NCBI GenBank assembly: GCA_949317995.1
Contig: OX439052.1
Coordinates: 43,272,599 to 43,336,598, forward strand
DNA: 64,000 nucleotides
Source: Acholoe squamosa
Lineage: Eukaryota; Annelida; Polychaeta; Phyllodocida; Polynoidae
Direction of reading: 5' to 3'
Shown: positions 20,504 through 29,700 of the stretch, piece by piece
Layout: each line of letters begins with the position of its first letter
Position numbering within the stretch: position 1 is the first letter of the stretch
The notes under the pieces: model-generated
Told to the model about the DNA's origin: nothing
Seen by the model: only the letters and a program-made list of their open reading frames with translations
Database searches by the model: none
Program-made: the position numbers and the translations under genes

Positions 20504-23128
20504 ATGGGGACACTGAGAGTTTCACCCATACTGCTAACTATGCTGTTATTATATACTATTGAACCACTTACTGCAGGTTATACACCTGTGGTGAGACAAA
20601 ACATAGGAGTAGTATTCAAACCTAGCCCTCAACCATTGGTCAATGGACATACAACCACAACACTGTTGTTAGCTATTCCCTACAAGATACCTCGGGCACC
20701 CGTTACCCAAGGATCCATAAGGGATAGAATACTCCATTTGACCACTCCTACTCTACAAGATCATACCTCTGGCCAAATTATCCAACAAGCTAAGGAGCTA
20801 GACACCTTGCTGGAAATTGCAGACAAGGAGATAAATGAAACACTAGCCTCCATCAAATTGTTCTTATCCAACCCCATAAACACATTGGACAAGGCCAAAA
20901 GAGAGGCCATACTGGGTTTTCTAGCACCCCTGTTTCGCGGTGTGCTAGGTCTAGCCACAGTAGAAGATGTAAACCAAGTAATGGGACAGCTCAAGAACAT
21001 AGATGAAATACTAAGAAAATTTGCTAAACAGGATCAGGAAGCAGCTAATCTCATTGAAAAGATCACAAACAGACAAGATAAGTTTGTCAAAGCATACATC
21101 CAAGATAAGAAGGTACTGGACAGCACAATCAACACCATAGGTGACACCGTCAACCTGTGGGCCTCTAACTTGTCCAGGTCACTTGACTCATATTCAAGGC
21201 ACGAGAAAACTCAAAGGGAGAAAATGCAAGTATTAAATGATGCATTAATTATCATAGCAGCAAGAATGAATACAGTTCAATCACTGCAAAGGACAAATGC
21301 AGCCCTGAGGATGCTATCATCAGGGATCCTAACCCCTGATATAGTACCACCCTCAGACCTCGCTAGATACCTAGTTGACATTAATAACAAACTTAGGATT
21401 ACACACCCTGGAGCACAAGTCGCAATTAATGACTTAGATTTCTATTATTCACAGAAGCTGACCTCATACACTTACTCAGCTCACCATATATATATTCATC
21501 TGGACATTATAATTCAATCTACCACCTCAACCTTCAAACTGTACCAAATGATTACATCACCCATGCCTATAGACACACAGGAGACCCCCACCAGAGGAGT
21601 CACCAAACTACAAACCACAACTGAGTTTCTAGCAGTATCTTACGACGAATCATTATTCATCGAATTGGACTCAGCAGATATGCAGGCATGTGAAGGTACT
21701 ACAGTAAAGGTATGCAGAGATGTAAATGGTAGAATCTATAAACACAGGCCTACATGCCCTGTAGCCATTTTTACTAACCAGGCTCAACAGATTAAGGAAC
21801 ATTGCAAGTTTACAGTTTCACCACTGCAAGCACCTACCACCCATGCTATTTCCATTTCTGAAGATGAGTATCTGGTCACTACTAATGAACCCCATTACTT
21901 TATCAACTGCCATGGTAAAACGTCTGAAACTCGGAAGGCCCAGTCCTACTCAATCATAGGTGTACCCTGTGGGTGCACGATCAGTGTAGGAGAATTTTCT
22001 CTTCCAAACACAAGGTTGCCCTGTAACTCAACCTTATCATTTCATTACATTCTCAAGACAATTAATTTACCATTCATGGCAGCACTTAACAAAATTTCTG
22101 AAACCAAACCAGATGAAAGAGAGAATCTTCCAAATTTCCCAGTAGTAAACCTTTCTAGAACCTTAGAAAAACTACAGGAAAATCCAATCATGGATGATAT
22201 TACTCAACTAAATTTAGAGCCCTTTGCCAAAACAGTATTAAAAGATGCCTCCAACCTTAATAAGGAAATGGAAACGCGCTACGAGGAATCATACCTACGT
22301 CGAGTTACAGAGCATCCAATCTTCCAAAGCTTAGCACTCATCCTAGGGATATCAGCTCACATTTTTATAGTATACATACTACTCAAATTATACAGACTAG
22401 GAGGGACTGTAGCCTACCTGCCTACAGCCAAAGCATTCAGACTAGTCACCGAGCTGCCCCTACACAAATTGCTCCCAGATAAGAATCCTACCAAATTAAC
22501 CCCTACAGAGGAAACCCACACCCCCTTCCTCACAATTCAGGAAACCCACACCCTGATAATTGCTATATTATTCACCCTGACCATCTACTCAGCCTACAGA
22601 ATAATGAAGTACCTTAAGAAATTTGCACAGACACACTGTGGCAAGAAAAATGTGGCCAAGCGCACAAACCCCACAATATATTTTAAAATATATTGTGGAG
22701 ACTCAAACTTCGCGCTACCCTTGAGGCCAATACCACATGAATTTGATGAGATTAAATCAGCAGCTGCCCCTACCTATAAGGATATAGTGGTTAAAACCTT
22801 CCCACTACCTAAGGCTATATTTACCTGGAATGGACCAGCAGTTATAACAACACAGAGAGGAGAATTTGCTTATCACCTCCCTCAGGTGATACACCTACCT
22901 TGGCGCACTAGGTTCAGCACTATACCAGCCCTTAAAAACAAAGGACTGTACTACTCCATGCTTCTCCAGAATGATTGTGGCACCAGCCCGGTGACCATGA
23001 CAGCACTGGAAAATACAACAGATATAATTATTGACGAACAACAGGAGGAGACCGCAAGGTCAAACATGCAGACTATTGCTAATTTTCTAAACCACCAGCC
23101 CTCCCCGGTGACTGTGGAAACAGCCTAG
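20504..23128 (+). CDS. env: Element 1 envelope glycoprotein, probable F-type fusion protein
   Basis: 874 codons from an ATG in strong context (ACCATGG); the open frame extends six codons upstream without an ATG. Residues 1-25 form a hydrophobic signal peptide. A dibasic KAKR at 130-133 is followed by a Gly/Ala/Leu-rich segment and an LGLATVEDV-type motif, the arrangement of cleavage site, fusion peptide and conserved block in baculovirus F and errantivirus Env proteins. A long alpha-helical region follows, then a Cys-rich region about 400-520. A membrane anchor lies at about 610-632 and a second hydrophobic segment at about 684-705. About 170 residues follow the second segment, unusually long. 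Expected role is membrane fusion and particle infectivity. The furin-like site is not a full RxK/RR, so cleavage is inferred. No frame break. Confidence 0.85.
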   Translation: MGTLRVSPILLTMLLLYTIEPLTAGYTPVVRQNIGVVFKPSPQPLVNGHTTTTLLLAIPYKIPRAPVTQGSIRDRILHLTTPTLQDHTSGQIIQQAKELDTLLEIADKEINETLASIKLFLSNPINTLDKAKREAILGFLAPLFRGVLGLATVEDVNQVMGQLKNIDEILRKFAKQDQEAANLIEKITNRQDKFVKAYIQDKKVLDSTINTIGDTVNLWASNLSRSLDSYSRHEKTQREKMQVLNDALIIIAARMNTVQSLQRTNAALRMLSSGILTPDIVPPSDLARYLVDINNKLRITHPGAQVAINDLDFYYSQKLTSYTYSAHHIYIHLDIIIQSTTSTFKLYQMITSPMPIDTQETPTRGVTKLQTTTEFLAVSYDESLFIELDSADMQACEGTTVKVCRDVNGRIYKHRPTCPVAIFTNQAQQIKEHCKFTVSPLQAPTTHAISISEDEYLVTTNEPHYFINCHGKTSETRKAQSYSIIGVPCGCTISVGEFSLPNTRLPCNSTLSFHYILKTINLPFMAALNKISETKPDERENLPNFPVVNLSRTLEKLQENPIMDDITQLNLEPFAKTVLKDASNLNKEMETRYEESYLRRVTEHPIFQSLALILGISAHIFIVYILLKLYRLGGTVAYLPTAKAFRLVTELPLHKLLPDKNPTKLTPTEETHTPFLTIQETHTLIIAILFTLTIYSAYRIMKYLKKFAQTHCGKKNVAKRTNPTIYFKIYCGDSNFALPLRPIPHEFDEIKSAAAPTYKDIVVKTFPLPKAIFTWNGPAVITTQRGEFAYHLPQVIHLPWRTRFSTIPALKNKGLYYSMLLQNDCGTSPVTMTALENTTDIIIDEQQEETARSNMQTIANFLNHQPSPVTVETA

Positions 23129-23277
23129 ACTGCCCACAGCCTAGGCTGCCCCCAGTCCACCACCAGGAGACAACACATCAGAGACAGTATTCAGAACTTT
23201 TCGGACAATTTGCCGGCCCTGAAAAGGGCCTTTGGGATGGCGGGTTTTTACACCCTAGGTTTCAGTCAGTCGGGATC

Positions 23278-23757
23278 CTACCACAGATCCTCGGGTTCAA
23301 CATCAATGGGAGAGTCCGGGGCCGAGTCCGAGCCATACATATGGCCGTGATCCTGCTCCCACTCAGCGAGCCGGGCCTCCAGCATCCCCAGTCCATACTC
23401 GGCAGCCGTGGATGGATTCCCGGATGCCGCAAGATCGAGGAGGGATGCCGCCAACAAATAATCCCATAGCACTCGCTCCCGCGGCCCTAGGCTATAATCC
23501 ATGGGCCAGAAACCCATATTGCCCAAGGCCCTAGTCAGAAGGGCCACAGTGGCCCCCCGACGCAAGGCTGAGCCCAGGAAATAATGGCAGGAGTAATTAC
23601 AGACCATCACATCACCATGCTCTATGATCTCTTTGAAATTACTCACTATGTACCCATAATGGATGGTCTGGTTAGACTCAACCAGGGCCCTAGCTGGACT
23701 CCCCACCTCCATCACCTGGGGGACAGGCAGAGCAAAGAGAGCTTGTAGGTGGGCCAT
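23278..23757 (-). CDS. Antisense ORF in the post-env region of element 1 (unknown function)
   Basis: 159 codons on the strand opposite to env. ATG at 23,757 sits in strong context (ACCATGG); the open frame reaches back to 23,910 through a GT-repeat that is probably untranslated. The middle (about 30-120) looks like a folded domain with hydrophobic periodicity and several Cys/Tyr/Trp. The C-terminus is acidic, with a SDSAPDSPIDVEPEDLW-like ending. No signal peptide, membrane segment or known motif. No sense-strand gene overlaps it, so it is not a shadow. Retroviruses can carry antisense genes driven from the 3' LTR (HTLV HBZ is the precedent). Here the present 3' LTR is separated from it by element 2. 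A captured host fragment is the alternative. Confidence 0.5.
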   Translation of the reverse strand: MAHLQALFALPVPQVMEVGSPARALVESNQTIHYGYIVSNFKEIIEHGDVMVCNYSCHYFLGSALRRGATVALLTRALGNMGFWPMDYSLGPRERVLWDYLLAASLLDLAASGNPSTAAEYGLGMLEARLAEWEQDHGHMYGSDSAPDSPIDVEPEDLW

Positions 23758-24351
23758 GGTACTACAGCAGTGACTTCCAGAGAGGAACTGATGCTCCAAT
23801 ACCAGCCACACACTCCTTAAATGGACACACACACACACCCCCCCCCCACCCTGAACTGTCCACTGACACCAAGCTAGGCACTGCCACAGACACATGCCAA
23901 AATCTGGCACCTAACACCTCAAGTGCCACCACTGCATGAGCACACCAGGGAGGAGACTCACATCTCACTCCTGACACACCTCCACTGTCAATGAAATTAT
24001 CAAAGTATTAGAAAAAAAAAATTATATACACAGCCACTTGTTGATGTATAATATGAAAATCTATGGTATTCTCACAAAAATCAATGATTAATGCGCACAT
24101 ATACGCGCAAAATTGCGAAATTGCAAATTACAAATTGTAAAATTGTACAAATCTAACATTAATATACATGAATGCAGGTAGATAACTAAGACAGTTTTTG
24201 TACCCACTAGCACTTGTATACTATGCCAAGGTTTACTTAAAGTAACACACTTTAGGTATCCAAGAAAAATTGTTGGAAAAATGAATGAAAAAAAAAAAAA
24301 AAAAAAATTGTTGAGAAAATTGTTGACATAAAACATGTTTACTTAAGATAC
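23758..24351 (+). other. Element 1 3' non-coding region, left part
   Basis: GT/CA-rich patch near 23,824-23,850, then AT-rich sequence with AAATTG repeats (24,090-24,150) similar in style to 37,400-37,980. It is cut by element 2 after the ATAC at 24,348-24,351. Confidence 0.6.
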
Positions 24352-24726
24352 TGTAAGGGTTTGTGGCCTTACGGACCTGGGGGGTTCGGGTCTTACGATT
24401 CGGAAAGAAAGAGTAAGACAGTATTCCAAGTGTATGCCAACGGTTAGGTTTATTACTTAATGCACACTCACGGCTGCCGAATGATATCAAAGAGGCAGCT
24501 AATATTAAAAGACAGTGGTTTACATAGCGTGGAGGCCAGAAGGGCCTCTGACGTAGCGGCTGAGCCCTGGGCTTTATATACGGACCCAGGTGTTCGTCGT
24601 CAGATGTCCCCACAGACCCGGATCGGTGCTGCCACCTATCCGGAACCTGAGGAACGTCCGACGACTCGACTCACCCGCCACGTCAGACGGTACCCAACTC
24701 CTATGGTAGTAAAGTGTACCTCTACA
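24352..24726 (-). repeat. Element 2 3' LTR
   Basis: 375 bp; on the minus strand it begins TGTAGAGGTACAC and ends CCTTACA. Indistinguishable by eye from 36,820-37,194. TATA motif at 24,573-24,580 and poly(A) motif at 24,449-24,454, both read on the minus strand. Confidence 0.95.
24449..24454 (-). promoter_or_regulatory. Poly(A) signal AATAAA, element 2 3' LTR
   Basis: TTTATT on the plus strand; about 120 bp downstream of the LTR TATA box in the direction of transcription. The 5' LTR copy is at 36,917-36,922. Confidence 0.6.
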
Positions 24727-24737
24727 CCACTCCCCCA
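24727..24737 (-). promoter_or_regulatory. Polypurine tract, element 2
   Basis: Reads TGGGGGAGTGG on the minus strand and abuts the 3' LTR directly, the expected plus-strand primer position. Confidence 0.8.
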
Positions 24738-26242
24738 GACATTTAGGAGGGTGTTATACGTATAATATTACTAGGATAACATTTCTACATGTCTAAACCT
24801 TTAGTAATAGAGGTACAACCATAGGTATAACATTAGCACTAAATAAATTGTGAACCAGATGTCATATATATATATTCGATAGTGAATTTTAGTTACATAT
24901 AACGATTAGGATGTTGAAATATTATACGAATTACTTGAAGAAGAGACAGTTATGTGAAACGGAACTGTCTATTTAATTATTATACCACATAATATTGTAT
25001 TATATTTCAGGTATAATTAATAAGACAAGTAATATGAATCGTATACATGTGATGATGACAGCTATATGTAACGGAACTGTCGATAATAAAACATATCACA
25101 AAATAACATCCGTATGTGTGTTTGTAGTCATTTGACAACACATTTGAATATGTAGTCTTAAAGAAGACTGTTATAGTAACATCACTATCTAATGACATGT
25201 CGTATATTAATATTATACGAATCCGTTAAGGATTCCGTGAGTAGTACGAATAGGATTATTTATAACATACACTTGAAAAAAAAGAAAAAAACATCACGGT
25301 GTGGTAATGAATATAATAATATATTATCACCGTGTACCTAATAACCTTTATAGCACCAGATCATTATACTTATTATATATTTTGTCTCGCAGGACAATAA
25401 TATGTGTTATCTGGTGAAGTTTAACGGATCTTATAATATAAATACTAATAGTGATTAGAGATCCGTATCAGGAAATGTCTATGTACCCGTATTATAATAT
25501 GTATCTAGTGGATATGTACATACATATAATATTATAGAAAAATAGAAATATGACATTATATACAATATATAGGAATTATAAATGCTGCTGGAGTCTTCTG
25601 CTGTATCCTCCGGGTACTAGTAGGTAGGTGTGGTCAGCTAACCACGGGATGGACGTGCTAAAGTTTATAGTTTCCTTATATTGAGTGAACACGGTAGTTG
25701 ATTTGGGGCAGCTACCCACAATCCTCTAGTAGTGCTAAAGTTTATAGTATATCCGAATGGTGTAGATTTGTAGAATATTAGTCCGGATGTGTCAACTGTG
25801 TAGAGAACGTAATCCTTTTTAAGTTTTAGTTGACATAAGTAAAATAATAGTCCGATATAAGTTGATCCGGAAGTAATAGTAGTAGAGATATAAGTCCATT
25901 CGGGAGTACAGATGAGTTGTAGAGGTAAATCGTAAAGTCCATCCTAGTAATTGGTTAGCACGGGTAACAGCAGGAGTCTGGAACTGGCATCCGGATACGT
26001 CTCACAGCAGCAAGTCTACTATCGGATTGTTCATGGATGAAATTATAAATCCGAATAGGCTATTCAGGGTGTAATAAATGTTATACAACCTGAATAATAG
26101 ACTGGTCAAAGGAACCCGGAACACATAGTATAGGTGTTCATGCACTAGTAAAAGCATTCGCAGACCTTTAGGGTTCCGCAAAGACTATATCTGGTCATTT
26201 GGTGTTGGAAAAAAATTATGGAAGAAATAACCCTAGCATGCT
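24738..26242 (-). other. Element 2 3' non-coding region
   Basis: 1.5 kb AT-rich sequence between ORF3 and the polypurine tract, with no long frame. It carries a repeated ACGGAACTGTC motif (near 24,960 and 25,070) and a notable density of ATCCG/CCGGAT motifs from about 25,200 to 26,060. Confidence 0.6.
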
Positions 26243-29191
26243 TTAAACGGATTTCTTAGCATGCTTCTTCTTCAGAAGAGCTAAAGCCGACTCGGGAGTG
26301 CCGTCCCACTCGTCCAAGTCGACTCCGAACACCCTCATGAACTTAGTGTTCAGGTTGGTGTTCCGAGTGATCTCCTCCTTTACACGCTTTTCCAACACGT
26401 GTACATCCATAGCTGCTTTTTCTTGAGCAGCTGAGGCAGCCTCCTCCTGGGCCTTTACATCGTCCCGGATGAGAGTCTCGAGACGTTGCTTTTCAGCGTC
26501 GCCCACCTGTTTCATACATAACAGGGTCTCGTTTAGGAGACCCTGATGAAACTCGATCGCTTTCTCACGAACGGTCTTCTCCCAATGGGTGTAGATGGCC
26601 TTCTGGACATCTGCCTCCCCTTGGCGAGACTTCTCAAACCAAACTTCCGCATTACCAGTTTTAATGGTAATGGCGTCCTTTGGTTTCTCAGGTGCCGCGA
26701 CAGCCTTGGGAGGAGTCGAGGCGGCCTGTGGACCACTTCCGGGTTTAGGACTCCCGGACACACCTGTCGTTGGTACGCAGAAGGCAGGTGGTACGTTCTG
26801 TTTCAGTCCCATTTGCAGGTACATGTTTAACTGCTCCTGGGTAAAGGTAACTGGTGGGGCGGCTGGAGCGGATGCAGATCCGGCGGCAGCAGATGCGGTG
26901 GTCTTCTTTGGCATAAGGCGACCATCCTTTCCTACCACCAAGGTCTGGCTCTCAGGTCCAGGTCCCTGGTTTAAGGACGGAAAGTTTCGAGAACTCACTT
27001 TCCCAGGTTTAGATACGGCTCCAGCGTATCCGGCAGGTTCAGGCTTCTTGAACACCGGAGTGCCCTGAGCCTGTTCTGCGGGGTGCCTTGTCAGAGGGGA
27101 CCTGGAACGGTCCTCTGCTCTGACCTTCGGTTTTGTTGTGCTCTGACCATTACCATTGCCGCCACGGTTCTGGTCTCTCCTGCTCCTTTCACGAGCTCTC
27201 TTTGCATCCTTTCCGGATTCCTCGCATTTCTGCCAGAGAGACTCGTGCATGTCCAGTTTACCCTTTCCAGGAGTCAGGACTATCTTTGCTCGGAGTTTCG
27301 AATCCTTGGTCTTCGGAACTTCGCAGAGGACTTGGTCCCCTGGTCGGATCTTAGACCAAGCATCCTCGCTCAGGCTATCGAACTCCTTCATGAGTTCCTG
27401 ATGAAGCTCCATGATGCGCTTCCGGGCCCCGTCCAAACCTTCTGCGTGGCATTTCTTCTGGTGTCTAGCCAGATCACTACGTCGGTTGTATTGCACCTTC
27501 GTAGTACACTTCTTGCCCTTCTTACCATAACTCGGATCACAGATGTAAACCGGGTGATGGTGGAAGTGGGCCTCTACCAGATGCCTTTGGAACCGGGCTG
27601 GAGTACTCCAGGTCCGGATCGAGACATCACTCGCATCCTGGCAGATAGAGAAGGGACAGGACTTTTGATCGTCACCGTACCACTTCTCTAAAGCCCAACG
27701 CAGCTTCCTCCTCTGGGTATAAGTGTAATACCCTTCGGTGTGGTTTAGCATAAGCCACATCTTTCGATAGGCTTTGCTCGGATTGGGGTCCTCGTCCGAA
27801 AGGCGCATCCAATCTTCATCATCCGACTCATCGTTCTTATTGATTGAGTCTGGACAGGCATAGAGGGTAGAGCCGTCCTTCTTAACTCCGTACGCACAGT
27901 CGGAGAAACACGTCGGGATCCGGGTTTTGAATCCGGATTTGGCGTTAGCCCAACGTTCGGCCTCGGTTTGAGTTGATGGAGTGGCCTTCTCATCATACTC
28001 AACCGAGGATTCGTGCACCGACTCCTCGTCAGACGACTCAACCTCCATGGCAGTACTACCAGTGGTTGAGGTGCTGGGTTTCGGCTCGGCTCTCGCAGAA
28101 TCCGGGAGATTCTTGAGCTTCCGAGCAGCGGATCGTCGGTTCTTACTGACCTTCCAGTCTTCCTCCGGTTCCTGGGTTCCGGATGTGCTGGAGGTCGTGG
28201 CTTCTACTGGAGTAGTAGTGCTGCCGGTAGCTGATGTAGCACTGGCGGAGCTTCTGGTGGCAAGCTTCAGGTCGGGGATAGGAGGTGCGGGTGCTTCCGC
28301 GGCCCTCTTAGCCTCTTCCTGTGCCTCCTGTTCGGCAGTCATGCGGCGGACAATAACCGTCCGAAGGGCTGCAGCTCGGTCCAATCCGATTAGTGAATTG
28401 TTCTGGACATCCACCAATTCCTGTTCGGTTATGTAATAACCGTCGTCCCACTGCTCGAAGTTAGCAGCGGCCTCCCGGAATTCCTTAGTGGTCCGGCACG
28501 GCGTCCGGTTAGCACTAGGGCGTGGGTAGGTCTGGCCATCGGTATCCCAGACACAGCCTACCCAGTTAATGTTCGTAGCCTTGACGTTCCACAGGGACTT
28601 GTCAGGCTTTGGATACGCTCCGAGCTCGAAGGCTCGGTTAGCTGCGTACACGGTTTCACGGAAACCGGCGTCCACCATAAGTCCCCGTTGGAACCACGGC
28701 CAGTCTCGAAGCCACTCGGGAGGCATCCTGGTTAGCTGTTCGGGAGCCATGACGCCCTCGATAGCTATCCTGACTTTCGGGTCCATCCTGACTGGTGTCC
28801 CGTCCGCGTAGGTCACTTGTGCCTGCAGTTCCGGGTGGACATACAGGTAGCGACCATCATAACTGGCTGGAAAAGGCTCCGCCACTGCTGGCTTCCACTC
28901 ATCCTTCTGTCCGTCAACTTGGGTAGTTTCGGACTCTGTCGCTGCGGGTTCAGCACTCGCAGTCGCTCCGGATCCCTCTGCTGGGAGTGGAGATAGCAGT
29001 TTCTCTGGCTCATTGAGTGAGAATGAAGCCAGCTTCTCCTCGAACGAGCGATCCGTGGGTTCCTCCACGTCCATCATCTCGCTCTCTTCCTGTGTAACAG
29101 GCGACAAAGCTTCCGGAAAAGCTTCTGCGGACGGAGTCAGCTTATCCGGGTCACCGGATAGCTTGGCTGCAGCTACGGATTCCTCAGCCAT
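26243..29191 (-). CDS. Element 2 ORF3: 982-codon zinc-finger protein of unknown function
   Basis: Starts at an ATG with purine at -3 and G at +4 (the frame is open six codons further without ATG). The N-terminal about 110 residues are acidic. About 110-290 look globular (W/Y-rich). About 300-400 are Ala/Ser/Thr-rich. Two C2H2-like fingers follow: C512, C517, H537, H542 (C-x4-C-x19-H-x4-H) and C551, C562, H577, H582 (C-x10-C-x14-H-x4-H). Then come a basic RS/RG stretch (about 640-700), a Pro/Ala-rich region and a C-terminal coiled coil (about 840-960). There is no signal peptide or membrane helix, so it is not an envelope. Likely a nuclear or nucleic-acid-binding accessory protein. It sits in the slot normally used by env and may have its own promoter. 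No family recognised. Confidence 0.85.
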   Translation of the reverse strand: MAEESVAAAKLSGDPDKLTPSAEAFPEALSPVTQEESEMMDVEEPTDRSFEEKLASFSLNEPEKLLSPLPAEGSGATASAEPAATESETTQVDGQKDEWKPAVAEPFPASYDGRYLYVHPELQAQVTYADGTPVRMDPKVRIAIEGVMAPEQLTRMPPEWLRDWPWFQRGLMVDAGFRETVYAANRAFELGAYPKPDKSLWNVKATNINWVGCVWDTDGQTYPRPSANRTPCRTTKEFREAAANFEQWDDGYYITEQELVDVQNNSLIGLDRAAALRTVIVRRMTAEQEAQEEAKRAAEAPAPPIPDLKLATRSSASATSATGSTTTPVEATTSSTSGTQEPEEDWKVSKNRRSAARKLKNLPDSARAEPKPSTSTTGSTAMEVESSDEESVHESSVEYDEKATPSTQTEAERWANAKSGFKTRIPTCFSDCAYGVKKDGSTLYACPDSINKNDESDDEDWMRLSDEDPNPSKAYRKMWLMLNHTEGYYTYTQRRKLRWALEKWYGDDQKSCPFSICQDASDVSIRTWSTPARFQRHLVEAHFHHHPVYICDPSYGKKGKKCTTKVQYNRRSDLARHQKKCHAEGLDGARKRIMELHQELMKEFDSLSEDAWSKIRPGDQVLCEVPKTKDSKLRAKIVLTPGKGKLDMHESLWQKCEESGKDAKRARERSRRDQNRGGNGNGQSTTKPKVRAEDRSRSPLTRHPAEQAQGTPVFKKPEPAGYAGAVSKPGKVSSRNFPSLNQGPGPESQTLVVGKDGRLMPKKTTASAAAGSASAPAAPPVTFTQEQLNMYLQMGLKQNVPPAFCVPTTGVSGSPKPGSGPQAASTPPKAVAAPEKPKDAITIKTGNAEVWFEKSRQGEADVQKAIYTHWEKTVREKAIEFHQGLLNETLLCMKQVGDAEKQRLETLIRDDVKAQEEAASAAQEKAAMDVHVLEKRVKEEITRNTNLNTKFMRVFGVDLDEWDGTPESALALLKKKHAKKSV

Positions 29192-29700
29192 GACTGGGGA
29201 ATCGATCACGGGAGTAAACTACTCCTTTTTCCGGCTTTTACGGCGCCGGGGCCGGCACAAACGGAGTCTGTCTACCAGGAGACAGACTCTGGAGGAGCAG
29301 CGGGGGGTTTGCTTGGCCGGTAAAATCCAAGAAGGGAGCGAGCTCGACCGTCTTGAACGTTACCGAAAACAAATATGGCGACAGGCCAGCTTTCGTGACG
29401 TCATTTCCCCGCGGTCCGCGAGGTCACGAGAGGTCAGCCGAGACTGGACACGGTGACGTCATGCGGAAACGCACGTGCTACAGGCGGTACATCAACAAAC
29501 TGATTGTTTTTAGGTAATTATCGCTCACCCCGATGACTCGACTGGGGATTTAAGTGGAGATTATGGAAAGCTTAAGCAAATCCACCGGATTATCCGTCCA
29601 CTACCCATTGGTACATCATGCGGGGGCGACAAATAAGCCTTTAGGGTCAGTTGTCATCCGTTCCTCTAAATGTAAACATTACACTCGTTGTGTATACAGG
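29192..29700 (-). other. Pol-ORF3 intergenic region, element 2
   Basis: 509 bp, GC-rich for about the first 300 bp upstream of ORF3 and holding the regulatory cluster at 29,396-29,477. No frame of its own. Confidence 0.6.
29396..29477 (-). promoter_or_regulatory. Candidate internal promoter for ORF3
   Basis: Two full palindromic CREs TGACGTCA (29,396-29,403 and 29,454-29,461), a CACGTG E-box (29,472-29,477) and two AGGTCA half-sites as a DR4 (29,421-29,426 and 29,431-29,436) within 82 bp, 205-290 bp upstream of the ORF3 ATG. There is no TATA box nearby. Such a cluster by chance is unlikely; promoter activity is inferred. Confidence 0.5.

Noticed and set aside
24460-24765. 101-codon frame, repeated near 36,928-37,209
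   Set aside because: It is LTR sequence of element 2 on the antisense strand, duplicated because the LTR is.
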